The notes beneath the pieces are model-generated. The model was not told the origin of the DNA. It worked only from the letters and a program-made list of their open reading frames with translations, and ran no database searches. This document shows positions 1 through 6,579 of a stretch of DNA of 6,635 bases, one piece after another. The stretch's first letter is position 1. The number at the start of each line of letters is the position of its first letter. This DNA comes from Deltaproteobacteria bacterium. Its GTDB lineage: Bacteria > Desulfobacterota > Dissulfuribacteria > Dissulfuribacterales > QOAL01. A program made the position numbers and the translations under genes. The stretch spans positions 1 to 6,635 of the forward strand of contig JALWJV010000080.1 in NCBI GenBank assembly GCA_026996955.1, in the 5' to 3' direction.

Positions 1-1098
1 AATCTGCCTTACAGACTGGAAAATTTTAATAAAAGCACCGTAAAAAAAATCCTCATAATATCCTGTACTGCTCTGGGAGACACATTACTTTCCACTCCGG
101 CCATCCACGCAACCAGGAAACTTTTTCCAAATGCACATATCACCTGGTTGGTAAAAAGGCCCTATAAAAAACTCTTTTCATCAAATCCACATGTAAACGA
201 AATCATACCTTATCCTGGAGCTTACAAAAAAAACTTCAAGCTGGTACGGGAATTCAAAAAAAGAGAATTTTCCCTGTGCCTTTCGCTACATGACAGTGAT
301 CCCTGTCCGGTTCAGGCCGCATGGCTTGCAGGAACGCCCTTCATCCTGAGATCAGGGGCAAAGGATGAAAAACTTACTCCCTTCCTTTCTGCACGAACTC
401 CTTACAGGGATGAAGTCCACGCCATTGAACAGAGACTGGACGTCCTTAGAATGATAGATGCAGACATCGTTGACTCCATTCCGGATAATGCAAGGATGGT
501 TCTGCCTATCAATGCTGCAGAAACTGAACGGTTTTGGAAGCAACTATCGAAAAGGTATCATTTAAATTTGACATCTCATCTGAATATAGGCTTTCAGATA
601 TCTGCATCAAGACCATATCGAATGTGGCCTGCTGAAAACTTTGCAGCACTTGCAAAAAAAATTATAGGTTCACTTCCGTGCAGCAAAATCTTTCTGTTAG
701 GAGGCCCTTCTGATCATCAACTTGGCGAAAGAATCGTTACCATGGCAGATGCAGATTCTCAACTCATCAACCTTGCAGGTAAAGTCCACATCAATGATCT
801 GCATCTCGCAATTAAAGGGCTTGACCTGTTAATTACAAATGACACCGGCCCTTTACACATAGCAGTTGCACTGAAGACCCCTACTATAGGTCTTTTTGTA
901 CCCAGTGTCGTACGTCATACAGGCCCATACCAGGACCTTGACATCCATACGGTCATAAACAAAAAACGTCCTTGCAATCCATGTGTGAGAAAGTATTGCA
1001 AGGAACCTCACTGCATGGAAATTATCACAGTGGAGGAAGTTTATAATGCCGCAAGGCCATACCTTGAGCGGCATTATGCAACATCTGAAAATGCCTGA
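1..1098 (+). CDS. GT9 family ADP-heptose:LPS heptosyltransferase (5' partial)
   Basis: Likely transfers L-glycero-D-manno-heptose from ADP-heptose to the LPS inner core at the cytoplasmic face of the inner membrane. The frame is open from base 1 with no stop, giving 365 visible residues. An internal TTG at 148 is not the start, because the conserved N-terminal motif lies upstream of it: KKILIISCTALGDTLLSTPA at residues 15-34, with G26-D27 matching the catalytic Asp region of WaaC/WaaF. The true start is probably just left of the window, since family members are about 340-370 residues. Other family marks are RMWPAENFAALA (208-219), LLGGPSD (232-238), and TNDTGPLHIA (279-288), the conserved nucleotide-sugar-binding motif. 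A Cys cluster (C325, C328, C333, C338) precedes ITVEEV near the C-terminus, as in many WaaF-like GT9 proteins. Family assignment is firm. Heptosyltransferase I, II or III cannot be decided from sequence alone. The 3' end overlaps the next gene. Confidence 0.92.
   Translation, partial: NLPYRLENFNKSTVKKILIISCTALGDTLLSTPAIHATRKLFPNAHITWLVKRPYKKLFSSNPHVNEIIPYPGAYKKNFKLVREFKKREFSLCLSLHDSDPCPVQAAWLAGTPFILRSGAKDEKLTPFLSARTPYRDEVHAIEQRLDVLRMIDADIVDSIPDNARMVLPINAAETERFWKQLSKRYHLNLTSHLNIGFQISASRPYRMWPAENFAALAKKIIGSLPCSKIFLLGGPSDHQLGERIVTMADADSQLINLAGKVHINDLHLAIKGLDLLITNDTGPLHIAVALKTPTIGLFVPSVVRHTGPYQDLDIHTVINKKRPCNPCVRKYCKEPHCMEIITVEEVYNAARPYLERHYATSENA
1032..1037 (+). promoter_or_regulatory. Strong Shine-Dalgarno site inside the end of the heptosyltransferase gene
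   Basis: GGAGGA lies 8 bases before the ATG at 1046 and would be a near-ideal ribosome binding site for the GT4 gene. The same bases encode part of Val-Glu-Glu in the C-terminal ITVEEV motif of the upstream gene, so the match may be partly a codon accident. It is the main argument for starting the GT4 gene at 1046 rather than 1091. Confidence 0.5.
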
Positions 1099-2176
1099 AA
1101 GTCCGCGAATATTAATTGCCTATCCTGAAAAACTACCCTCTACCAAGGCAAGATCTGTTCAGACAATATGTACTGCAAACGCCCTGTCTGCCCTGATGCC
1201 TGTTACCTTAACAGCCGATTTTACCTCTGAAATTTCACATGCATACGGCATAAAAATCCATGAAGGCCTTAATCTGCTCACAGCAGGAAGATGTTTAGGC
1301 CCGTTTGTGATTAACAGGCTCTTTTTTCACAGGCTGAAAAAGATCATCAGCAAGACGTCACCAGAAATAATCTTTGTCAGGCATCCCAAGCTGGCCGCGG
1401 CCCTGCTAAAAGATGGGCACCAAGTGGTTTACGAGGCTCACGCCCTGTTCCAGGACAAGCACCCCGATGATGCCAAAATTGCTGCCATGGAAAGGGAGAT
1501 CGCAAGCAAGGCACTTGGAATCATATTCACCACAAACGGACTTAAAAACCGGTGGCTTCAACTTTATAAAGACACCAAAACCACAGTTATTCCAAACGGG
1601 ACATTCTACAACCCTGATTTAAAGAAAAATTTCCACCCAGGAAGACTTGACACCATTTACTATGTGGGATCATCTTATTACCCATGGAAGGGACTTGACA
1701 CACTTTACAGGGCAGTGGAAATCATAGATAATTTACAACTCGAACTGATTGGCGAATTCGATCCCCTTTCAATACCTACTGCAATCAGGCAGCGGGTCAG
1801 GCTTCACGGATATGTCTCAAATCGAAAGGCAAGAGAGATTCTTCAGTCTGCGGAGATTACAGTACTTCCAAATTCAAGTAAGGATATTGAAAGCACCAAC
1901 TATACGTCGCCTCTGAAGCTGTTTGATTATATGGCAGCATGCACTGCTGTAATTGCCTCAGATCTCCCCAGTATCAGAGAACTGGTTTCAGAAGAGCAAG
2001 TTGTGTTTTTCAGGCCCGATGATCACGTTTCTTTAAGGGATGCCATAGTTTCACTTACTCGTGATGGAAAGCTCAGGGGAAAACTTGCAGTTTCAGCATG
2101 GAAACATGCGGAAAAATACTCATGGGATGCCAGGGCAAGACAAATACGCGACTTTTTCGTTTCCATAACCGTATAA
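1046..2176 (+). CDS. GT4 family glycosyltransferase
   Basis: Predicted GT-B fold, retaining glycosyltransferase adding a sugar from a nucleotide donor to the growing LPS core in the cytoplasm. Numbered from ATG 1046 (376 residues), it shows an N-terminal RILIAYPEKLPSTKARSVQT segment (21-40) typical of the acceptor-side Rossmann domain, YEAH (129-132), VIPNG (181-185) at the domain junction, VGSSYYPWKGLD (207-218) with the donor-phosphate-binding Lys, and YTSPLKLFDYMA (286-297), a variant of the E-x7-E donor-binding region with Asp at the second acidic site. There are three possible starts. ATG 1046 has the strong GGAGGA site but overlaps the previous gene by 53 bases. ATG 1076 has weak support. 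ATG 1091 (361 residues, 8-base overlap) has no clear ribosome site but puts Met five residues before the conserved core, where the family usually begins. Sugar and linkage are not predictable. Confidence 0.88.
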   Translation: MPQGHTLSGIMQHLKMPESPRILIAYPEKLPSTKARSVQTICTANALSALMPVTLTADFTSEISHAYGIKIHEGLNLLTAGRCLGPFVINRLFFHRLKKIISKTSPEIIFVRHPKLAAALLKDGHQVVYEAHALFQDKHPDDAKIAAMEREIASKALGIIFTTNGLKNRWLQLYKDTKTTVIPNGTFYNPDLKKNFHPGRLDTIYYVGSSYYPWKGLDTLYRAVEIIDNLQLELIGEFDPLSIPTAIRQRVRLHGYVSNRKAREILQSAEITVLPNSSKDIESTNYTSPLKLFDYMAACTAVIASDLPSIRELVSEEQVVFFRPDDHVSLRDAIVSLTRDGKLRGKLAVSAWKHAEKYSWDARARQIRDFFVSITV

Positions 2177-2213
2177 ACCGCGCTGGCGTCATCTTATTAT
2201 CTGTCTTGTTAAC

Positions 2214-3809
2214 ATGAACACATCAGATATTTTCCCCACATCCTTACCACCTGGGAACAGTTGGATTATTACAGATAACAGCTTTGAACCTTCCAGGGTG
2301 TGGAATAATAAAGATGCAGTCTGTATCAAAAAAAATGCCAGGCGGAGAGTCATAAGGGCTGGTGAATATTTTTTGAAATTTTTCAGAACAGGCCCGCCAA
2401 TTGTACGAAAACTACGGGATCCGGCATGGAAGGAGTATAAAACAGCCTGTCACCTCATAAAGTACGGCGTTACAGCTCCCCCGGCAGCCTGGGTGTATCA
2501 TGACGGCTGGTCCTGCTTTGTATCAAGAAACGTTCCAGGTACTGATCTAGATTCCTTTTTGAAGAACAGCTGGCATAATACCCCCAGAAAAAACAGGAAG
2601 GAAATCTGCAAACGTTTTGCAGAACTCCTGGCAACACTTGCAAATGCCGGTTTTTTCCAGCCTGATTTCCATCTGAATAACATACTGTTTGATAGCAGTA
2701 ACCTGAAATTTAGTGTAATAGATCTTCACAGGGCCAAACTGTATAATCAGCCACTTAACGCAAAACAACGAATGAAGCAGTTAATATACATTCTGCCCCC
2801 ATTTACAGACATCCTGCCCCATCGTTATGTACTGGAGTGCGTTTCCACACTCAAAAACCACTGGGTGGAACTTGGAAACAAGGCAAACAGGTTCCAGGTC
2901 GCCGACTATGCCTATGCCAAAATGCGCCTGCACTGGGGCAAACGGGCACTTTCAAGGCTTGTTCACAACTGGCACACCAAAAAAATTCCAGGTGGAGTAA
3001 TTATTTCATCAGGGACACACACCGGCACTGCCACTTCACTCCTGAACGCATTTAATCAATCACCGGAAGCAGTAATAAATAATAATATTAAAATATTGAA
3101 AAATTCCAGACACACCCTGTGTATCCTCCTGAAGCATGGTAATGACTCGTTTTTCCTGAAGGCATACAGAAGTTCCGGCCATTTCAAATCCTTTTCGTAT
3201 CTTTTAAGGCCACGCAAAGTCTTGACAATCTGGAAGCGGGCATGGCGCATAGCCTGTAGAAACCTACCCATCATGAAGCCCTTGGCCGTGCTTCAGCACA
3301 ATAACCCCTGGCGTGCTTTCTATGGCGCAATTGTGTATCATCATGTTCCACTTGCTGAAAAGGGTGAATGGAAAAAAAGCACCCTGGAAATATTAAAAAA
3401 TGCTCCAAGTGCACAACCTTTTCTAAGACATCTTGCCAGAGACCTGTGGTTAATGCATCAGAAAGGGGTATTCCACGGAGACTGCAAAATCTCAAACTTT
3501 GTGACGGATGAGCGCGGTAATATCCAATTTTTCTTTGATACAGACAGTGCGGTAGTAAAAAACAGATTAACCACCAGAGAACGATTGAAAGACCTTGTCT
3601 GCATGGCAGCATCACTTGAAAAACTCCTTAAAGGGCGAAGTGATGCATTGCAGGGCTCTTTTGCTTCAATGGAACTTTTTAAAGGCTATGTGTTCTGTCA
3701 TCACCCCTGGAGCTTCAGGTACAAAAAACTGGAATATCGATTCATGGTTTCAACCAAAAACAAGATTGGAAAAAGCAGGGCCCGGGGAAAATTTTTCAGC
3801 GAGACCTGA
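2214..3809 (+). CDS. Tandem double-domain LPS kinase-like protein (InaA/WaaP/KdkA clan)
   Basis: One uninterrupted 531-residue protein holds two protein-kinase-like domains of the LPS-kinase type; usual family members have one domain in about 240-290 residues. Domain 1 (about 45-250) has K55 in YFLKFF, E74 in WKEYK, catalytic loop QPDFHLNN (D151, N156) and VIDLHRA (D170), the metal-binding DFG equivalent. Domain 2 (about 300-475) has K316 in FFLKAY, catalytic loop HGDCKISN (D423, N428) and FFFDTDS (D442), but no obvious alpha-C Glu in its WKRAWRIACRN segment (340-350). Both therefore look potentially active. The likely role is ATP-dependent phosphorylation of heptose or Kdo in the LPS core, cytoplasmic and membrane-associated; the exact acceptors are inferred, not seen. 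It starts 37 bases after the GT4 gene without a recognisable Shine-Dalgarno site, and 12 bases separate it from the next kinase gene. The C-terminal tail (501-527) is basic. No signal peptide or membrane segment is visible. Confidence 0.85.
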   Translation: MNTSDIFPTSLPPGNSWIITDNSFEPSRVWNNKDAVCIKKNARRRVIRAGEYFLKFFRTGPPIVRKLRDPAWKEYKTACHLIKYGVTAPPAAWVYHDGWSCFVSRNVPGTDLDSFLKNSWHNTPRKNRKEICKRFAELLATLANAGFFQPDFHLNNILFDSSNLKFSVIDLHRAKLYNQPLNAKQRMKQLIYILPPFTDILPHRYVLECVSTLKNHWVELGNKANRFQVADYAYAKMRLHWGKRALSRLVHNWHTKKIPGGVIISSGTHTGTATSLLNAFNQSPEAVINNNIKILKNSRHTLCILLKHGNDSFFLKAYRSSGHFKSFSYLLRPRKVLTIWKRAWRIACRNLPIMKPLAVLQHNNPWRAFYGAIVYHHVPLAEKGEWKKSTLEILKNAPSAQPFLRHLARDLWLMHQKGVFHGDCKISNFVTDERGNIQFFFDTDSAVVKNRLTTRERLKDLVCMAASLEKLLKGRSDALQGSFASMELFKGYVFCHHPWSFRYKKLEYRFMVSTKNKIGKSRARGKFFSET

Positions 3810-3821
3810 TCAGGCTATGTA

Positions 3822-4688
3822 ATGGATATAAAGGTAAAAACACGGGATCATGGCAGGCTGGTAGTGAACGCTGAATACGCCTCTCTACTCAGTTTGAACA
3901 AGTTGGACACAGCAGACTTGTTGTGGCAGGCTGAGACAGAAAGCATCAAGGAAATACTGAAAGAAAGGGGGACAGGCAGGCTGTTTCTGAACCAGGAGCA
4001 TGGCGTTCCTCCCCTTGAATGTTACCTGAAAAGATACAGGCCTGTCCCGTTAAAGGAAAAGTTAAAAAACTGGAGCTGCGGGAAACGTGCCTATTTCGAC
4101 GCATTTCATGAATGGAAGGCCATTCTTGCCTTTCACAAGTATGAATTACCTACCATGGTGCCAATCGCGGTGGCAAAGCATGGCCATAACTCCTGTCTTC
4201 TCACCCTGGGGATTACAGATTATATCAGGGCATCAGAACTGTTTCCATCCCTTTCCAGTCCCCGACACGGTGACCTACGAAAAACCATTGTAGAAAAAAT
4301 TGCAAAACTTGCTGGCACAATGCACCGCCTGGGCCTCGCGCACCAGGATTTCTATCTTGTTCACCTGTTTATCAGGAAAAATGAAAATTATAAGCCTTAT
4401 ATCATTGACCTCCAGCGGGTAATTATGCAACGAAGACTTGCCATGCGCTGGAGAGTGAAGGACCTGGCCCAGCTTCTTTTTTCCGCAGCACCGGTAATTA
4501 CAAAACAAGATATTGATACATTCTGTAATAGTTACATGAAAGCAGCAGGAATCAGCAGACAACTCGGGTGCAAACTGGCCCGTGCGGTCTCCAGAAAGGC
4601 TGGCAGAATGGCTGCAAGGCACAATCGCAAGAACAAAAAAAATGCCTGTGACAGCCAGATAGCCATACCAGACATCAAGTGCGCATAA
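3822..4688 (+). CDS. waaP: WaaP/RfaP-like LPS core heptose kinase
   Basis: Resembles WaaP (RfaP), which phosphorylates the first heptose of the inner core with ATP; this phosphate matters for outer-membrane stability in enteric bacteria and Pseudomonas. The 288-residue length is normal for the family. Visible motifs: CYLKRY (K70, ATP-binding Lys), FHEWKA (E97, alpha-C Glu), AHQDFYLVHLFI (173-184, D176 catalytic), closely matching the H-x-D-x-Y-x-x-H loop special to WaaP, YIIDLQRV (D196, metal-binding) and VKDLAQLLFSA (212-222). The C-terminal part (251-274) is rich in Lys and Arg, which may help binding to acidic LPS or membrane (inference). It starts 12 bases after the tandem kinase stop, with only a weak AGG as ribosome site, so translational coupling is likely. 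The symbol rests on the motif pattern; the position phosphorylated in this organism is unknown. Confidence 0.87.
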   Translation: MDIKVKTRDHGRLVVNAEYASLLSLNKLDTADLLWQAETESIKEILKERGTGRLFLNQEHGVPPLECYLKRYRPVPLKEKLKNWSCGKRAYFDAFHEWKAILAFHKYELPTMVPIAVAKHGHNSCLLTLGITDYIRASELFPSLSSPRHGDLRKTIVEKIAKLAGTMHRLGLAHQDFYLVHLFIRKNENYKPYIIDLQRVIMQRRLAMRWRVKDLAQLLFSAAPVITKQDIDTFCNSYMKAAGISRQLGCKLARAVSRKAGRMAARHNRKNKKNACDSQIAIPDIKCA

Positions 4689-4742
4689 ACACCTTGAAAA
4701 TGCACAATGCGTTGCCCTGTACATTTAATTAACGACGCGGGA

Positions 4743-4760
4743 GCACTGAATGGACAGTGC
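4743..4760 (+). other. Small inverted repeat upstream of the second GT4 gene
   Basis: GCACTG (4743-4748) and CAGTGC (4755-4760) form a perfect 6-base stem with a 6-base loop in the 94-base gap between the kinase and the GT4 gene. No T-run follows, so it is not a classical terminator. A stem of this size is expected by chance several times in a window this long, so a function is uncertain. Confidence 0.25.
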
Positions 4761-4782
4761 AGCATGAAAGTTCGGGAATTAC

Positions 4783-5916
4783 ATGAACACACTTTACATT
4801 CTTGATGACCCAGGCAGGGATAAACATTTTCACCACTATACCCTCACTGGGCTGGAAAAAGCAGGCTTTCAGCCTGATGTTGTTTATTGCACAGGAAGCA
4901 TAAAAAATTCCCGCCTGCACGATCTTGGCCATAATGCTGTTACACTGGGGCTCAGCAGAACCACGTATAAAAACTTCAATCCCGTTCCCATCTTGAAAAT
5001 AGCCAGGCTTATCAGGAGAAACAAGGCTGCTGTCGTACATGTTCAACGCCACAGGGCCCTTATATATGCGGGATTGGCCTGCCGAATTACTGGCACGCCA
5101 GTTATCTACACCATTCGCCAGGTGCGTCTTATAAGGAATAGAACACGGAGGCTTGCCTTCAACTCAATAACTCCTGCACTGGCTCGCATTATTTCCGTAA
5201 GCAGGGGTTCAAAAGAAGATTTTATTTCACGAACTGGATATCCGCCTGAAAAAATAATTGTGGTGCCAAACGGTATAGACATAAAACCTTACCAGGACAA
5301 TATACAGAGACAGGAGGCACGGAGGCGTTTTAATCTTCCTCAGGACCGTTTTATATTTGGCATGGCTGCTGGTTTCAGGAAGGCTAAAGACCACCTTGGC
5401 CTGGTCAGGGCATTCAGCCTTGCTGCTGGTGAAACCCCTGGCAGTATCATGGTATTTGCCGGGACCGGGGCCATGGAAGATGCAATCCGCCGGGAGATCA
5501 GAAAACACTCGCTTGAAAACCGGATCATTCTTACAGGCAGGCTCACTCCTGACGAGATACCTTACTTTCTTAAGGCCCTGGATGTATTTGTACACGCTTC
5601 CTTCAGGGAGGGGATGCCTGCCGCCATACTTGAGGCAATGGCATCAGGTCTTCCCGTAATTGCAACAGATGCTGAAGGCGTTCCTGACATTTTCGATACC
5701 CCGGAAAATATTGGACGAATGATACCAAAAGGTGATATACCTGGCCTTGCAGAGGCGATGAAGGAACTGAACAACATGGATGCTGAAAAATTAAAAGCCA
5801 TGGGAAAAGCCGCCACCAAAAGACTGTTGCAGGGCTTTACTTCCACGCAGATGGCGCAGGGGATTATAAAGGTATATCAGGATGTACTTAAAGAGACAGG
5901 GAGAGCCCGCATGTAA
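4783..5916 (+). CDS. GT4 family glycosyltransferase
   Basis: A clear GT-B retaining glycosyltransferase of 377 residues, normal length for GT4. Visible are an N-terminal segment beginning LYILDDPGRDKHF, HVQRHRALIYAGLAC (86-100), VPNGID (161-166) at the domain junction, AAGFRKAKDH (195-204) with the donor-phosphate-binding basic residues, AGTGAMED (226-233), LTGRLTPDEIP (250-260), and the E-x7-E donor-site motif EGMPAAILE (E276 and E284) followed by MASGLPVIATDAEGVPD. It probably adds a core sugar in the cytoplasm; neither donor nor linkage can be read from the sequence. ATG 4783 is the best start: an in-frame TGA at 4765-4767 blocks extension, and a modest CGGGAA (4773-4778) lies just upstream. 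It follows the kinase by 94 bases, the largest gap among the intact genes, so it may share the operon transcript or be initiated separately; no convincing promoter is visible. Confidence 0.93.
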   Translation: MNTLYILDDPGRDKHFHHYTLTGLEKAGFQPDVVYCTGSIKNSRLHDLGHNAVTLGLSRTTYKNFNPVPILKIARLIRRNKAAVVHVQRHRALIYAGLACRITGTPVIYTIRQVRLIRNRTRRLAFNSITPALARIISVSRGSKEDFISRTGYPPEKIIVVPNGIDIKPYQDNIQRQEARRRFNLPQDRFIFGMAAGFRKAKDHLGLVRAFSLAAGETPGSIMVFAGTGAMEDAIRREIRKHSLENRIILTGRLTPDEIPYFLKALDVFVHASFREGMPAAILEAMASGLPVIATDAEGVPDIFDTPENIGRMIPKGDIPGLAEAMKELNNMDAEKLKAMGKAATKRLLQGFTSTQMAQGIIKVYQDVLKETGRARM

Positions 5917-6014
5917 AACCTGATCACGCCAAGAAGTGACTAGTCAGAGCTTACGCCTTGCATCACCCGTTCAGTGCCACAAAACGTAAAGAAACCCGGT
6001 TTATCAATGAAAAA

Positions 6015-6564
6015 ATGCTTATCAACTTAAACTATTCACTACAAGACATCATATCACTGTTTTTTTCCTGCTGATCATTTCTATTCCCTTTAATACAGGG
6101 CCAACAATAAAATATATTTTTTCAGCATTTTTCCTGGCATTCTGCCTCTATTTCCTTAAAAAAAACCTGTGGACACTCAGTTTCTTAAGCGCGTTGCCAG
6201 GCAACCCCTCTTATGGGCAATAGCGCTTTACGGAATTACAGGTGCCATCTCTATTGCCTTCAGCATAGATTCCAAATATTCTGCAAGCTGTTTTTTTAAC
6301 GAAATCATATTGAATCTGGCCCTATTCTTCGCTTTCAGCCTGTACTGCTCCAAAACGGAAAAGCCTTTACTATGGTTCAAAATAATTATTATTGCCAATA
6401 TTATCTTCCTGATAATATATCTGTATACAATGTTCCAGTGGACTGTCATGCCTGGACATCGCATTTTTGCAGACCCTGGATTCGGTGTCCGGCCTGCAGC
6501 CATTGATATTATTTTCACGTATGGAAATATTAAGGTTCATCCGGCTAATGAGTACCTCTGCTGA
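6015..6564 (+). pseudogene. Frame-broken, truncated O-antigen ligase-like membrane protein (N-terminal part)
   Basis: A hydrophobic protein is readable only across three frames. Segment 1 starts at ATG 6015 (LNYSLQDIISLFF) and hits TGA at 6072. Segment 2 (about 6059-6163) reads FFLLIISIPFNTGPTIKYIF, then SAFFLAFCLYFLKK. Segment 3 (about 6163-6564) reads KRVARQPLLWAIALYGITGA, then ISIAFSIDSKYS, NEIILNLALFFAFSLY and WFKIIIIANIIFLIIYLY, ending at TGA 6562. The breaks coincide with a T7 run (6060-6066) and an A8 run (6158-6165), and one added base in each restores a single frame. About five membrane segments are visible. The IPF, lygi...aiSi.fSid and NEI pattern resembles N-termini of WaaL/Wzy-type O-antigen ligases, which run to about 400 or more residues; the conserved C-terminal Wzy_C half is absent, so the family call is moderate. 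It could be a real pseudogene or carry sequencing errors. If intact it would act on LPS at the periplasmic side of the inner membrane. The 98 bases before it hold no gene I can support. Confidence 0.55.
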
Positions 6565-6570
6565 TGTAGG

Positions 6571-6579
6571 TGGTATAAT
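6571..6579 (+). promoter_or_regulatory. Possible extended -10 promoter element
   Basis: TGGTATAAT matches the extended -10 consensus (TGn followed by TATAAT) exactly. No good -35 hexamer lies at the usual 16-18-base distance, which extended -10 promoters can tolerate. It sits just after the stop of the broken ligase-like gene and points to the right. The ATG at 6598 gives only seven codons, so any gene it drives lies beyond the window. Confidence 0.25.

Noticed and set aside
148..150. TTG at 148 as the start of the heptosyltransferase
   Set aside because: The frame is open to base 1 and the conserved GDTLLSTPA motif lies upstream, so this is an internal Leu codon.
3271..3615. Antisense open frame of 114 codons over the tandem kinase
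   Set aside because: It is opposite the second kinase catalytic region, whose motifs are clear on the + strand; no family resemblance.
4275..4724. Antisense open frame of 149 codons over the WaaP-like gene
   Set aside because: It lies opposite a well-supported kinase gene, has low-complexity, Cys/His-scattered sequence with no recognisable motif, and is best explained as a shadow frame.
5227..5595. Antisense open frame of 122 codons over the second GT4 gene
   Set aside because: The + strand frame carries all GT4 motifs; the antisense product shows no domain.
5937..5946. Perfect 10-base palindrome TGACTAGTCA in the gap after the second GT4 gene
   Set aside because: Several palindromes of this length are expected by chance in 6.6 kb; no second copy or nearby promoter was found to support an operator.
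6007..6030. Short frame starting at ATG 6007
   Set aside because: It reads only seven codons before TAA. It might be an upstream start for the ligase-like gene if the A6 run were also one base short, but this adds a third assumption and ATG 6015 suffices.
6060..6066. T7 run as a possible intrinsic terminator after the second GT4 gene
   Set aside because: No adjacent GC-rich stem precedes it; the only matching arm (CAGTG at 5972) is about 80 bases away. The run is better explained as part of the ligase-like coding sequence.
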